Notes: generated by a model from the sequence alone, not told the origin. 64,000 bases of DNA from Bacteroidaceae bacterium (GCA_017470525.1 JAFUYM010000013.1:43041-107040), one strand, 5' to 3'. Counted from the stretch's first letter, positions 36,719 through 46,723 are shown. A program made the numbers and translations.

Positions 36719-39376
36719 TCAAAATCCCGCACATTCTTCTAATGCCTCCATTTCCAGCGATGCCCAGATGAAGGGACCGATGCCTTTGGCGTCGTTCTCG
36801 CGAATGGGTTCGGAGAGGTAGTAGGCGAAAGAGCCGTCGCGCCGTTTGTTCTCTTTTACTTTTGGAGCGGCTTTCAGCACCTTCTCGCTGATGCCAGGAC
36901 CTAATCCTGCAACGGAACAGCAGTGGGTGAGCGAAAGGGTTTTGTCTTCATTCACTTTGATGAAGTGGTTGAGGATGCCTTGGTATGCTTTGATGCCGGC
37001 ATCCCGATAAGTGCTTCCTACATATCCCTTTCGGTATGCTTTCAACAGAACGTAGGCGAACATGGAGGAGCAAGTGGCTTCGAGATAGTTGCCCTCACGT
37101 TGGGGAGCATCCATCACTTGATACCAGACGCCAGACTCTTTATCTTGCCATTTCATCACGGCATCCAAATCCTTTTTCAATAGTTCAATCACCTCGTTGC
37201 GCCTTTCATAATTCTCTGGTAATGCGTCCAATAGTTCGATGAGTGCCATCGTGTACCAACCTTGCGCCCGTCCCCAGCAGTGTTGGCTCAGTCCCGTTTG
37301 CTTGTCTGCCCAAAACATTTCGTGGGTCTCGTCCCAGGCATGGCGGTTCAGTCCTGTCTGAGGGTCGAGCGTTCGCTGATAAGTTGTCTTTAATTGGTTG
37401 ACGGCATCGTCATACACCTTCTTCGCTTCCAGCGGTTTCAACAGCATCGAGGCGGTCAGCACATGGTAGGGGAGCCCCATGAAAATGCCGTCGAGCCACA
37501 CTTGGTAACTGTAGATGGCTTTGTGCCAAAACACGCCGTCCTCCGCCGTTCGGGGCTGATTCATCAGTTGCCTCATCATCGTTTTCATTGCCAGAAGATT
37601 TTTCGCTTCGGGCTTCTGTTGATACATCCTTGCCACGAAATGCCCCGTGCGGATGTTGTCGAGGTTATAGTCCTCCAGTCGGTAACCCTGGATGTTGCCT
37701 TTCGGGTCAATCATCGTGTCGGTGTATTGCTGGCAATACTCCATGATGCGCTGTCCGCCGTGTCGGAGATAGGTGTCAAGCATCGCTTCCAGTTCAATGC
37801 CCATCACATAACTCCACTTGGGTTTGGTTGAGAAATCCAGCAAGAAACTTTTGGGCACCCGTTGCATTTCCGAGTAAGTCATCCATTCGCTGTAATGTTT
37901 GTATGGTCTTTCCTGCAAGCACATCGAACCATTCACAAACAGGTGGTCAAACAGAATGTTCCGTGTTTTTCCTGTGATGGTGTTGCCCTGCTTCACGCCG
38001 TTGAAGCGGCAATTCCTCACCGTGATGTCATGCACATAGGTGTCTTCTTCCAGTCCGATGATTTGCACTCCGTATTTTGATTTTTCGCATGTCACGTTCT
38101 CCATCAGCACATTCCTCACGGTCGGGTAGTTGCCTCGGCAGCACACCTCATTGTGTTCGTAATCCAAATTGATTTTCAACACCGACTCGCCGCATTGTCC
38201 CACCTTGATGTCTCTCATGTTGATGTGTTCAATCACACCGCCACGGCACGAGTTGGTCTTGATGCGCAACACACGGTCGAGGTTGGGGGAGTCCATCATG
38301 CAGTCGTGCGCAAACACGTTCTTGCATCCGCCGCTGATTTCAGAGCCAATCACCACACCGCCATGTCCGTTCTTCATCTCACAATGACGGATGATGATGT
38401 TTTGGCTTGGCATCCCGCGTGTTCTTCCATCTCGGTTTCTGCCGCTCTTGATGGCGATGCAGTCGTCGCCCGTGTTGAAAAAGCAATGCTCAATCAGCAC
38501 ACGGTTGCATGATTCAGGGTCGCAGCCGTCACCATTGGGTCCATTGTTGTTGATGTGAACTCCTCTGACCGTCACGTCCACACATTTCAGCGGATGAATC
38601 ACCCAGAAGGGAGAACTCAGCAGGGTCACATCTTCTATCAAGACACGTTCGCACTGGTTGAAACCCACCAGTTGGGGACGCATCCCGTCCTTTGCCGTGA
38701 AAGTGCGCAATGCCGACCGCTTTCCCTTCTCATCCACCATCGGCACCCCGTCTTCACCATTTTGCAGGAGCCTCGCACGTGCGCCGTTCTTCTGGCTCAC
38801 CATGCCCTCCTTCCAGCCATATTTTGCAGCACCGCACCATGGCCACCATGTGTCTCGGTTGCCGCCACCATCAATCGTTCCATTGCCCGTCACGGCGATG
38901 TCCTTTGCTTTGAAAGCATAGATGCACGGCGACAGGTTGTAGCAGTCCAGACCTTCCCATGAGGTTTCCACGATGGGGTAGAGTTCAGGCTCAAACACAA
39001 ATGCCAGCACAGCCCCATCTTCCACCACCAAGTTCACACCGCTTTTCAGTTCGATGGCACCAGTCTTGAAGGTCAGTCCTGCTGGCACAATCACCTTGCC
39101 GCCGCCTTTTTTTGAACATCTGTCAATCGCTCTCTGAATTGCCTTCTGGTTGGCTGCTGCCGATGCCGTGGTGCTCGCTCCCGTCTTTGTGATAGGCACG
39201 GCTTTTGTTCCCGTTTGGGGCTTCCGAATGCTGTTTTCGATTTGCCGATAGAGCACTTCGTCCCATTCTTCGGCAGAGGTTGCGAAGGGCAGGAACTGTA
39301 GGGTCAATGCTATCAATAACTGGCAGGTCGTTTTCTTGTTTAGAAACGATTTCAATGGGGTGTGGAGTGTTGCCAT
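36719..39376 (-). CDS. GH28-GH105 two-domain pectin-degrading enzyme
   Basis: The protein has 885 residues with a signal peptide (KTTCQLLIALTLQFLPFATSA), so it acts in the periplasm or outside. Residues ~60-490 are a glycoside hydrolase family 28 beta-helix (polygalacturonase or rhamnogalacturonase): NGDGCDPESC, FNTGDDCIAIKSG and GHGGVVIGSE hold the catalytic Asp residues and His. From ~520 a GH105-type unsaturated rhamnogalacturonyl/glucuronyl hydrolase domain follows (YSEWMTYSEMQRVP, FWHKAIYSYQVWLDGIFMGLPYH, QHCWGRAQGWYTMALIELLD). The two activities are successive steps in rhamnogalacturonan or pectin breakdown. ATG 39376 is set by the -7 box at 39406-39413; the upstream in-frame stretch reads through a repeat. 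Confidence 0.92.
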   Translation of the reverse strand: MATLHTPLKSFLNKKTTCQLLIALTLQFLPFATSAEEWDEVLYRQIENSIRKPQTGTKAVPITKTGASTTASAAANQKAIQRAIDRCSKKGGGKVIVPAGLTFKTGAIELKSGVNLVVEDGAVLAFVFEPELYPIVETSWEGLDCYNLSPCIYAFKAKDIAVTGNGTIDGGGNRDTWWPWCGAAKYGWKEGMVSQKNGARARLLQNGEDGVPMVDEKGKRSALRTFTAKDGMRPQLVGFNQCERVLIEDVTLLSSPFWVIHPLKCVDVTVRGVHINNNGPNGDGCDPESCNRVLIEHCFFNTGDDCIAIKSGRNRDGRTRGMPSQNIIIRHCEMKNGHGGVVIGSEISGGCKNVFAHDCMMDSPNLDRVLRIKTNSCRGGVIEHINMRDIKVGQCGESVLKINLDYEHNEVCCRGNYPTVRNVLMENVTCEKSKYGVQIIGLEEDTYVHDITVRNCRFNGVKQGNTITGKTRNILFDHLFVNGSMCLQERPYKHYSEWMTYSEMQRVPKSFLLDFSTKPKWSYVMGIELEAMLDTYLRHGGQRIMEYCQQYTDTMIDPKGNIQGYRLEDYNLDNIRTGHFVARMYQQKPEAKNLLAMKTMMRQLMNQPRTAEDGVFWHKAIYSYQVWLDGIFMGLPYHVLTASMLLKPLEAKKVYDDAVNQLKTTYQRTLDPQTGLNRHAWDETHEMFWADKQTGLSQHCWGRAQGWYTMALIELLDALPENYERRNEVIELLKKDLDAVMKWQDKESGVWYQVMDAPQREGNYLEATCSSMFAYVLLKAYRKGYVGSTYRDAGIKAYQGILNHFIKVNEDKTLSLTHCCSVAGLGPGISEKVLKAAPKVKENKRRDGSFAYYLSEPIRENDAKGIGPFIWASLEMEALEECAGF

Positions 39377-39405
39377 AAGGTCAAGTCTTTTGTGAAAATT
39401 CCCAC

Positions 39406-39413
39406 AAAAGTAC
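39406..39413 (-). promoter_or_regulatory. -7 box of the pectin-enzyme gene
   Basis: TACTTTTG on the minus strand, 29 bp before ATG 39376. Confidence 0.65.
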
Positions 39414-39608
39414 AGATTTTTGGAGACATTTAGTCGCAGCCGACAAGATTTCTTTCTCAAATTGTGCGTTTTCACAGTCTTCTTCCTTTGTTCGGCGCTG
39501 AAAAAGCAAAAACTGGGCACAAAGAAAGGTCTTTCTTTCTTCAAAGGCATCGTTGGGGATGCTGCCTTCGGGGGTGCGTGTGTAAAGAGGAAAAGATGCG
39601 CTTCCACA

Positions 39609-39685
39609 GCCTCTTCATCGTACTGCTCCAGTCCGATGAACCGCACTGCTCCAGTCCGACACATCGGACTGGAGCAGTGCGATTT
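39609..39685. repeat. 19-nt palindromic unit element (locus D)
   Basis: The flank GCCTCTTCA (39609-39617) is followed by units TCGTACTGCTCCAGTCCGA (39618-39636), CCGCACTGCTCCAGTCCGA (39641-39659) and TCGGACTGGAGCAGTGCGA (39664-39682), with linkers TGAA and CACA, then TTTTT. The rest of 39414-39608 holds nothing I recognise. Confidence 0.9.
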
Positions 39686-39705
39686 TTATGCTATGTAAGC
39701 ATCTG

Positions 39706-41391
39706 CTAATCTTTCAATCCATCTTCGTGTACATCCTTCACGGCTCTGCCGCTTGGCTCGTTCATGTTCTTGAAGGCGGCATCCCATTCCAGTGCGATGG
39801 CGGTGGAGCATGCCACCGAAGCCTCCTGATTGACGCTTCGTGCTGCCGACTCGCTGGGGAAGTGTTCTTCGAAGATGCTGCGGTAGTAATATTCCTCCTT
39901 GTTCAGCGGCGGATTGATGGGGAAACTTTCTTTGGCATGCGCCATCTGTTCGTCTGTCACCAATTTGGATGTGAGTTCCTTCAGTGTGTCAATCCAACTG
40001 TAGCCGACGCCGTCGCTGAACTGCTCTTTCTGTCGCCATGCCACACTCTCAGGCAGCATGTCGGCAAACGCCTCGCGCACCACGCCCTTCTCCATCGTCT
40101 TGCCAGGACACATTTTCAGTGCTGGGTCGATGCGCATAGCCACATCGAGAAATTCTTTGTCGAGGAACGGAACACGTCCTTCAATGCCCCATGCCATGAG
40201 CGATTTGTTGGCGCGGAGACAGTCGTAGAAGTGGAGTTTGCTGAGTTTCCTCACTGTTTCTTCGTGGAACGCCTGTGCATCGGGAGCCTTGTGGAAATAG
40301 AGATAACCACCGAAAATCTCATCGGCACCCTCACCGCTCAGCACCATCTTGATGCCCATGCTGCGGATGACTCTTGCCAGCAGATACATCGGTGTAGATG
40401 CCCTTACGGTGGTCACATCGTAGGTTTCCGTATAGTAAATCACGTCGCGAATGGCATCCAGACCTTCTTGGATGGTGTAGTTCACCTCGTGATGTACCGT
40501 GCCGATGTGTTCTGCCACCTCGCGGGCTTTCGACAGGTCGGGCGCACCTTTCAGTCCCACGGCGAAGGAGTGCAGACGTGGCCACCAGGCATCGTGCTGG
40601 TCGTCGGTCTCGATACGTTTTGCCGCATACAGTTTGGCAATGGCAGACACCACCGAACTGTCCAGACCTCCCGACAGCAGGACACCATAGGGCACATCGC
40701 TCATCAGTTGACGTTTCACGGCTGCCATCAGCCCTTCTTTCACCATCTGCACAGCCTCTTTGCGGTCGGATGTAGCCCATTGCATGCCGTCATACTTGAA
40801 CCAGTCGCGCTGGTACCAACGTTCTGGCTTGCCGTCGTGTTTGCTTGTGCAGAAATGTCCAGGCGGGAAAGGCTCAAACGAGTCACATTGACCTTCCAAA
40901 GCCTTCAGTTCGCTTGCCGCATACACAGTGCCGTCCTTGTCGTGGCCGATGTAGAGCGGAACAACCCCCATCGGGTCGCGGGCAATCAGGTAGTCGTCGG
41001 TTGTGGAGTCGTAGAGCACAAACGAGAAGATGCCGTTGAGACGGTCGATGAAGTCAACCCCATACTGCTCATACAATGCCAGAATGACCTCGCAGTCAGA
41101 CCCTGTTTTGTATTCGAACGCGCTTTTCGTTTCCTCACGCAACAGTTGGTGATTGTAAATTTCGCCATTCACTGCCAGTACTTTCTTGCCGTCGGGCGAA
41201 TACAATGGCTGTCCGCCAGAAAGAGGGTCAACAATCGCCAACCGCTCATGCGCCAGCACCGCTTTCTCACTGCTATACACCCCGCTCCAGTCGGGACCGC
41301 GATGCCGAATCTTTCTCGACATCTTCAGCGCCTGCTCACGTTTCTTCTGAGCATCGCCTTTCATCTTCAGTATTGCTACAAATCCGCACAT
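39706..41391 (-). CDS. asnB: Asparagine synthase B (glutamine-hydrolysing)
   Basis: This enzyme makes asparagine from aspartate, ATP and glutamine. The N-terminus MCGFVAIL exposes the catalytic Cys2 of the class II glutaminase domain, with RHRGPDWSGVY and AVNGEIYNHQ. The synthetase domain has the PP-loop VLLSGGLDSSVVSAIA (~234-249) and GEGADEIFGGYLYF. Length is 561 residues. A TAATTTTG box lies upstream on the minus strand (41457-41464). It is divergent from dapF. Confidence 0.96.
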   Translation of the reverse strand: MCGFVAILKMKGDAQKKREQALKMSRKIRHRGPDWSGVYSSEKAVLAHERLAIVDPLSGGQPLYSPDGKKVLAVNGEIYNHQLLREETKSAFEYKTGSDCEVILALYEQYGVDFIDRLNGIFSFVLYDSTTDDYLIARDPMGVVPLYIGHDKDGTVYAASELKALEGQCDSFEPFPPGHFCTSKHDGKPERWYQRDWFKYDGMQWATSDRKEAVQMVKEGLMAAVKRQLMSDVPYGVLLSGGLDSSVVSAIAKLYAAKRIETDDQHDAWWPRLHSFAVGLKGAPDLSKAREVAEHIGTVHHEVNYTIQEGLDAIRDVIYYTETYDVTTVRASTPMYLLARVIRSMGIKMVLSGEGADEIFGGYLYFHKAPDAQAFHEETVRKLSKLHFYDCLRANKSLMAWGIEGRVPFLDKEFLDVAMRIDPALKMCPGKTMEKGVVREAFADMLPESVAWRQKEQFSDGVGYSWIDTLKELTSKLVTDEQMAHAKESFPINPPLNKEEYYYRSIFEEHFPSESAARSVNQEASVACSTAIALEWDAAFKNMNEPSGRAVKDVHEDGLKD

Positions 41392-41456
41392 GTGTTTTTG
41401 TTTTTATATTTGTATTGTGGTTTATCAAATTGTAAGCGTATTTTTAAAATCGGTTG

Positions 41457-41464
41457 CAAAATTA
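41457..41464 (-). promoter_or_regulatory. -7 box of asnB
   Basis: TAATTTTG on the minus strand, 65 bp before the start codon. Confidence 0.6.
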
Positions 41465-41590
41465 CATATAATTCTTTAATTTGAGAAATATTTTGTCAAT
41501 TTAACGGTTGTTTTTACATTTTATATTGACACAAGTCAATAATTTTTATTAAAGTTCTTTCTTTTTGATATATAAATGTTGAATAATGCT

Positions 41591-41598
41591 TACCTTTG
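41591..41598 (+). promoter_or_regulatory. -7 box of dapF
   Basis: TACCTTTG lies 30 bp before ATG 41629. A TTTG at 41564-41567 may be the upstream element, though 23 bp is a long spacing. Confidence 0.65.
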
Positions 41599-41628
41599 TA
41601 TAATAAAAATGGTAAAAATAAATACAAT

Positions 41629-42483
41629 ATGAAACGGACGATTCATTTCACTAAAATGCATGGGGCAGGAAACGATTACATCTATGTCAACACATTATTA
41701 TATAATATACCTGACCCTTCGGCGGTTTCCATCGAGTGGAGCAAACCCCACTTCGGCATCGGTAGCGACGGGCTTATTCTGATTGGTGCACCAACCCGTC
41801 CCGATGCCGACTTTTCCATGCGCATCTTCAATAACGACGGTTCCGAAGCCATGATGTGCGGCAACGGCACCCGATGTGTGGCAAAATTCCTCCATGACAA
41901 AGGTGTGACCGACAAGAACCCTATTCGTCTCGAAACCCTCTCTGGCATAAAAGTGCTGCAACTCCATCTGGATGGGGAGAACAAGGTGGATGCCGTCACC
42001 GTCGATATGGGTGAGCCAATCTTGAGAGACCCGAAGCAATTCACTCCTGGCAATGGCAATGCCACTGATTTTGAGGTGACTGTGGATGGCCGCACCTTTG
42101 TGGGCACTTTCGTTTCTATGGGCAATCCTCATTTTGTCATCTTCCTGCATGATGATGTGGAGCAGTTCCCGTTGGCACACTATGGTGCTCTGCTCGAACA
42201 TGCAGATATTTTTCCGCAACGCTGTAATATTGAATTTGCCCAAGTCGTCGATGAGGACACTTTCCGCATGCGTGTGTGGGAACGTGGCTCGGGCATCACT
42301 CTTGCTTGTGGTACAGGGGCTTGTGCTACCGCTGTGGCTGCGCATCTGACAGGTAGGGCTGGGCGGATGAGCAACATTCAGATGGATGGAGGAACCCTTC
42401 AAATCCATTGGAACGAAGCCGATAACCACATCCTCATGACAGGACCTGCTGCAATAACATTTGAGGGAGAAATCAGTCTTTGA
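41629..42483 (+). CDS. dapF: Diaminopimelate epimerase
   Basis: The enzyme converts LL-diaminopimelate to meso-diaminopimelate for lysine and peptidoglycan. It begins [20 protein letters not shown]. The two active cysteines are C77 (MMCGNGTRC) and C227 ([10 protein letters not shown]), at the family's usual places. Length is 284 residues. The start at 41629 follows the -7 box; an earlier in-frame ATG at 41596 overlaps it. dapL, which makes its substrate, is on the opposite strand 1.6 kb away. Its 3' end forms half of a perfect hairpin. Confidence 0.96.
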   Translation: MKRTIHFTKMHGAGNDYIYVNTLLYNIPDPSAVSIEWSKPHFGIGSDGLILIGAPTRPDADFSMRIFNNDGSEAMMCGNGTRCVAKFLHDKGVTDKNPIRLETLSGIKVLQLHLDGENKVDAVTVDMGEPILRDPKQFTPGNGNATDFEVTVDGRTFVGTFVSMGNPHFVIFLHDDVEQFPLAHYGALLEHADIFPQRCNIEFAQVVDEDTFRMRVWERGSGITLACGTGACATAVAAHLTGRAGRMSNIQMDGGTLQIHWNEADNHILMTGPAAITFEGEISL

Positions 42484-42495
42484 TTTCTCCCTCAA
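42461..42495. terminator. Hairpin between convergent dapF and pyrG
   Basis: The 15-bp perfect stem TTGAGGGAGAAATCA / TGATTTCTCCCTCAA has the 5-nt loop GTCTT. The dapF stop codon begins the right arm. The T-run after it is weak. Confidence 0.7.
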
Positions 42496-42524
42496 TGATT
42501 GGTGATTTTTATGTAACAGGGTGC

Positions 42525-44117
42525 TTAGACGGTCATCGCTTTGATGAAGTCCATGAATAGCGGATGCGGATTGAGCACCGTAGAAGTGTATTCTGGGTGG
42601 AACTGTGTGCCGATGAACCAGCGATGGTCGGGAATCTCGACCATTTCAACAAGGTTGTTGTCAGGGTTGGTCCCTACGCATTGCATGCCGTGAGCCTCGA
42701 ATTCGTTAAGGTAGAGATTGTTGAATTCGTAGCGGTGACGGTGACGTTCCGTAATGTCGGGTTTCCCGTAGATGGCGTATGCTTTGCTGTCATCCCGCAG
42801 ATGGCAGGGATAGGCTCCGAGGCGCATGGTGCCCCCCATTCCTGTGATGTGTTTTTGCTCTTCCATGAGGTCGATGACTGGATGGGTGGTCTGAGGATTC
42901 ATCTCCATGCTGTGGGCATCTGAGTGACCAAGCACATGACGGGCAAACTCGATGACCATCATCTGCATGCCGAGGCAGATGCCAAAGGTGGGGATGCCGT
43001 GGGTGCGGGTGTGTTGGATGGCTGTGATTTTGCCTTCAATGCCGCGCTGTCCGAAACCTGGACAGATGATGACACCTGACAGCCCTTCGAGTTTTTCTGC
43101 CACATTGTCGGGGGTGATGTCTTCGCTGTTGACGAAATGAAGTCGTGCCTTACGACCGTTGTAGATGGCTGCAAGATGCAGACTTTCGCGGATGCTCTTG
43201 TAAGCGTCTTGAAGGTCATATTTGCCGACGAGCCCGATGTGGACTTCTGCTTTTGCCTCTTGCTGAAGATGGAGAAAATCGTGCCATGACTTCATGGCGG
43301 GTGTCTCGCCTACGGGGATGCCGATTTTCCTCATGATGGCGGCATCGAGTCCTTGACGTTGCATGCTGACGGGCACCTCGTAGATGCTGGGCATGTCTTC
43401 GCTCTGCACGACACATTCGAGGTCCACATTGCAGAAGGAAGCGACCTTCATGCGGAGAGAATCGTCAAGGTGTCGCTCGGTACGCAGAACGAGAATGTCT
43501 GGCTGGATGCCCATGCTCTGCAGTTCCTTGACGGAGTGCTGAGTGGGTTTGGTCTTGAGTTCGTCGGCGGCTTTCAGATAGGGCACGTAAGTGAGATGCA
43601 CACAGACGGCATCCCTGCCCAGTTGCCAGCGCAGTTGTCGGATGGCTTCCATGAAAGGGGCACTCTCGATGTCGCCAATGGTTCCGCCCACCTCGGTGAT
43701 GACAAAATCAAGTCCTTCTTCCAAGCCTTCTCGAAGCATGCGATGCTTGATTTCGTCGGTGATGTGCGGGACGACTTGGATGGTCTTGCCGAGATAGTCG
43801 CCGTGACGCTCGCGGTCGATGACGGTCTTGTAGATGCGTCCAGTGGTGATGGAGTTGTTGCGTGTGGTCTGAATATCGGTGAATCGCTCATAGTGCCCGA
43901 GGTCGAGGTCGGTTTCCATACCATCGGCTGTGACGTAACATTCACCGTGCTCATAGGGGTTGAGTGTGCCCGGGTCGATATTGATATAGGGGTCGAACTT
44001 CTGGATGGTGACCTTGTAGCCACGTGCCTGAAGGAGTTTGCCAATACTGGCGGAGATGATGCCCTTTCCGAGGGAGGAAACCACGCCGCCTGTGACGAAG
44101 ATGTATTTTGTATCCAT
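42525..44117 (-). CDS. pyrG: CTP synthase
   Basis: This enzyme aminates UTP to CTP with glutamine and ATP. The N-terminal amidoligase domain begins MDTKYIFVTGGVVSSLGKGIIS, with IQKFDPYINIDPGTLNPYEHGE and EVGGTIGDIES. The C-terminal class I glutaminase (~290-530) has PGFGQRGIEGKI, the nucleophile region FGICLGMQ and a final QFHPEY. Length is 530 residues. It is the last gene of the gltB-gltD-dapL-pyrG series, 18 bp after dapL. Confidence 0.97.
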   Translation of the reverse strand: MDTKYIFVTGGVVSSLGKGIISASIGKLLQARGYKVTIQKFDPYINIDPGTLNPYEHGECYVTADGMETDLDLGHYERFTDIQTTRNNSITTGRIYKTVIDRERHGDYLGKTIQVVPHITDEIKHRMLREGLEEGLDFVITEVGGTIGDIESAPFMEAIRQLRWQLGRDAVCVHLTYVPYLKAADELKTKPTQHSVKELQSMGIQPDILVLRTERHLDDSLRMKVASFCNVDLECVVQSEDMPSIYEVPVSMQRQGLDAAIMRKIGIPVGETPAMKSWHDFLHLQQEAKAEVHIGLVGKYDLQDAYKSIRESLHLAAIYNGRKARLHFVNSEDITPDNVAEKLEGLSGVIICPGFGQRGIEGKITAIQHTRTHGIPTFGICLGMQMMVIEFARHVLGHSDAHSMEMNPQTTHPVIDLMEEQKHITGMGGTMRLGAYPCHLRDDSKAYAIYGKPDITERHRHRYEFNNLYLNEFEAHGMQCVGTNPDNNLVEMVEIPDHRWFIGTQFHPEYTSTVLNPHPLFMDFIKAMTV

Positions 44118-44135
44118 GATGTAATGGAAGAATTA

Positions 44136-45320
44136 TTATAAAATCTTTTTGACGCGTTGCATTGCCTCAATGCTCGCTTCCTGGGTGCCGAAAGCGGTGA
44201 TGCGGACAAATCCTTCGCCATGCTTGCCGAATCCCTCGCCTGGAGTGACCACGACGTTGGCTTGGGTCAGCAGACGGTGGAAGAACGACCACGAATCCTC
44301 GCCTTCGGGTGTCGATACCCAGATGTAAGGGGAGTGTTCGCCTCCATACACCGTGAGCCCGTAGCGGGCAAGGCTGTCGTGGATGTAGTGGGCGTTCTGC
44401 ATATAGTAACGGATGGTGTCCTTCACCTGCTGTTGCCCCTCAGGGGTGTAGATGGCTTCGGCACCGCGTTGAGATATGTAGGAGGCTCCGTTGAACTTGC
44501 TGCACTGACGGCGATTCCAGAGAGCGTTGAGGCTCTGTCCGTCAGCAGAGGTGAGTTCTTTGGGGATGATGGTGTAGCCGCATCGGATGCCCGTGAATCC
44601 TGCGGTCTTGGAGAAACTGCGGAACTCAATGGCACACTCCTTGGCTCCTTCAATCTCGTAGATGGAGTGGGGAAGTGCTTCATCTTGGATGAAGGCTTCG
44701 TATGCGGAATCGTAGAGGATGATGGCATCGTTCTCTCGTGCATACTTGACCCATTGTGCCAACTTCTCTTTCGTGATGACAGCCCCTGTGGGATTGTTGG
44801 GGTAGCAGAGATAAATGATGTCCAGATGCTCTTGAGGTATATCTCCCGTAAAGCCATTTCCTGCATGGCAAGGAATGTAACGGAGTTGACGCCCCGCCAT
44901 GATGTTGGTGTCAACATAAACGGGATAGACAGGATCGGTGATGCCGACAATATTATCTGTAGAAAGGATGTCACCGATATTGCCTGTGTCGCTTTTCGCG
45001 CCATCGCTGATGAAGACCTCTTCGCGGCTGAGTTGGATGCCGCGAGGCAAGAAGTCGTGCTGGATGATGGCATCGATGAGGAAGTCATAACCATGTTCGG
45101 GGCCATAACCTCGGAAGGTCTTTCCGTCGGCACATTCATCCACCGCACGATGCATGGCTTGAATAGATGCCTTGGGAAGTGGGCGGGTCACATCGCCGAT
45201 GCCCAGTCGGATGAGTTGGGCTTCGGGATGTTCTGCCTTATAGTCGTTCACCTGTTGTGCTATCTCGGCAAAGAGATAACGCTGGGAAAGTTTTTGATAG
45301 TTTGTATTTGTGTATGCCAT
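44136..45320 (-). CDS. dapL: LL-diaminopimelate aminotransferase
   Basis: This PLP enzyme converts tetrahydrodipicolinate directly to LL-diaminopimelate with glutamate as amino donor, bypassing the succinylase or acetylase routes. It starts NYQKLSQRYLFAEIAQQV and has IRLGIGDVTRPLP, GYGPEHGYDFL and the PLP-lysine region SFSKTAGFTGIRCGY. Length is 394 residues. It follows gltD by 38 bp, so the glutamate supplier and the glutamate user are co-transcribed. Confidence 0.95.
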   Translation of the reverse strand: MAYTNTNYQKLSQRYLFAEIAQQVNDYKAEHPEAQLIRLGIGDVTRPLPKASIQAMHRAVDECADGKTFRGYGPEHGYDFLIDAIIQHDFLPRGIQLSREEVFISDGAKSDTGNIGDILSTDNIVGITDPVYPVYVDTNIMAGRQLRYIPCHAGNGFTGDIPQEHLDIIYLCYPNNPTGAVITKEKLAQWVKYARENDAIILYDSAYEAFIQDEALPHSIYEIEGAKECAIEFRSFSKTAGFTGIRCGYTIIPKELTSADGQSLNALWNRRQCSKFNGASYISQRGAEAIYTPEGQQQVKDTIRYYMQNAHYIHDSLARYGLTVYGGEHSPYIWVSTPEGEDSWSFFHRLLTQANVVVTPGEGFGKHGEGFVRITAFGTQEASIEAMQRVKKIL

Positions 45321-45358
45321 ATTGTTTGTGGTCGTTATCGCGTTATTTCATTCTCTCG

Positions 45359-46723
45359 TCATTTCGGCAGAAATTCGTCCACAGCCTCTGCGGTCTTTCT
45401 GCCTGATGCAATGGCTCTCACCACGAGAGATGCACCGTTGGCGGCATCACCTGCCACAAAGACATTTTCAGGGAATTTCGGTTGTGTAGGCTTGATGAAA
45501 CCCATGGCGAGGAGAACGAGGTCAGCCTCAATCACTTCAGGTTCACCAGCCTCCACCATGATGGGGCGGCCACCCTCGGGATTCGGCTTCCAGTCGATGG
45601 GTTGAACACGTACACCTGTCACCTTACCATCCTTCCCGAGAAATTCGAGGGTGTTGATGTTCCAACGACGTTCGCAACCTTCCTCATGGGACGATGTGGT
45701 TTTGAGGATGACAGGCCAATTGGGCCAAGGGGTGGCAGGGTTATGTCCCACAGGAGGCTTAGGCATGATTTCGATTTGTGTCACTGATTTTGCCCCTTGT
45801 CGATGAGACGTACCAATGCAGTCGCTACCCGTATCACCACCACCAATAACCAGCACTTTCTTACCTTTGGCAGTCACACGCTCCTCTTTGGAGAACTCCA
45901 TACCAGCCAACACACGGTTCTGCTGACTGAGCAGTTCAAGGGCGAGATGAATGCCTTTCAGTTCACGACCAGGGGCTTTGAGGTCACGTGCTTCTGGTGT
46001 GCCTGTGGCAACGACAATCGCATCAGGTTTCCCAAGTTCTTCTAGAATCTCTAGATTGTCTAGTTCTTCTAGATTGAACTCCTTCCCATACACAAACTTC
46101 ACCCCTTCCTGCTCCATCACTCGGATGCGGCGGTCGATGATGCTCTTGTTCAGTTTGAAGTTCGGAATGCCATAACGGAGCAATCCGCCGGCGGCTTCGT
46201 TCTTGTCGAACACCGTCACTTCATATCCCTTATAGTTCAACTGATTGGCGGCAGCAAGTCCTGCAGGACCAGCACCAATCACCGCCACCTTCTTGCCGTT
46301 CCTTTCAGGATGCTCGATGGTCACGTATCCTTCCAGATAGGCACGTTCGGCAATGGCACACTCGTTTTCGCGATTGGTCACCGCCTCGCCTGTGGTCAGA
46401 TAGAGCACACACGACTTTTCGCAGAGGGCAGGGCAGATGCGTCCTGTGAACTCGGGAAAGTCGTTGGTCTTTTTCAGGATTTTATAGGCGGTTTCCCATT
46501 CGCCACGATAGAGGGCATCGTTCCATTCGGGGTCTTTATTGCCCAGCGGACAAGCCCAATGGCAGAAAGGCACACCGCAATCCATGCAGCGGCTTGCCTG
46601 CTCTTGTCGGTCTCTTGTATTGAGTGTCTGTTCCACCTCACCAAAATCGTGGATGCGGTCATGAACAGGACGATATCCAGCCTCCTTGCGAGGCACTGTC
46701 AGAAATGCTTTTGGATTTCCCAT
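45359..46723 (-). CDS. gltD: Glutamate synthase small subunit
   Basis: This subunit passes electrons from NADPH to the large subunit. N-terminal cysteines for Fe-S clusters are present (CMDCGVPFCHWACPLGN, CPALCEKSCVL), then the FAD motif VAVIGAGPAGLAAANQL and the NADPH motif VLVIGGGDTGSDC, ending with VFVAGDAANGASLVVRAI. Length is 454 residues. It lies 33 bp after gltB. Confidence 0.96.
   Translation of the reverse strand: MGNPKAFLTVPRKEAGYRPVHDRIHDFGEVEQTLNTRDRQEQASRCMDCGVPFCHWACPLGNKDPEWNDALYRGEWETAYKILKKTNDFPEFTGRICPALCEKSCVLYLTTGEAVTNRENECAIAERAYLEGYVTIEHPERNGKKVAVIGAGPAGLAAANQLNYKGYEVTVFDKNEAAGGLLRYGIPNFKLNKSIIDRRIRVMEQEGVKFVYGKEFNLEELDNLEILEELGKPDAIVVATGTPEARDLKAPGRELKGIHLALELLSQQNRVLAGMEFSKEERVTAKGKKVLVIGGGDTGSDCIGTSHRQGAKSVTQIEIMPKPPVGHNPATPWPNWPVILKTTSSHEEGCERRWNINTLEFLGKDGKVTGVRVQPIDWKPNPEGGRPIMVEAGEPEVIEADLVLLAMGFIKPTQPKFPENVFVAGDAANGASLVVRAIASGRKTAEAVDEFLPK

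Noticed and set aside
39377-39664. Longer N-terminus of the pectin enzyme reaching 39664
   Set aside because: It would pass upstream of the promoter box at 39406 and through palindromic-unit element D; a signal peptide begins properly at 39376.
39688-41484. Long open frame of about 600 codons on the plus strand opposite asnB
   Set aside because: It is fully antisense to a clear asnB, shows no family motif and has a His/Cys-rich composition typical of antisense translation.
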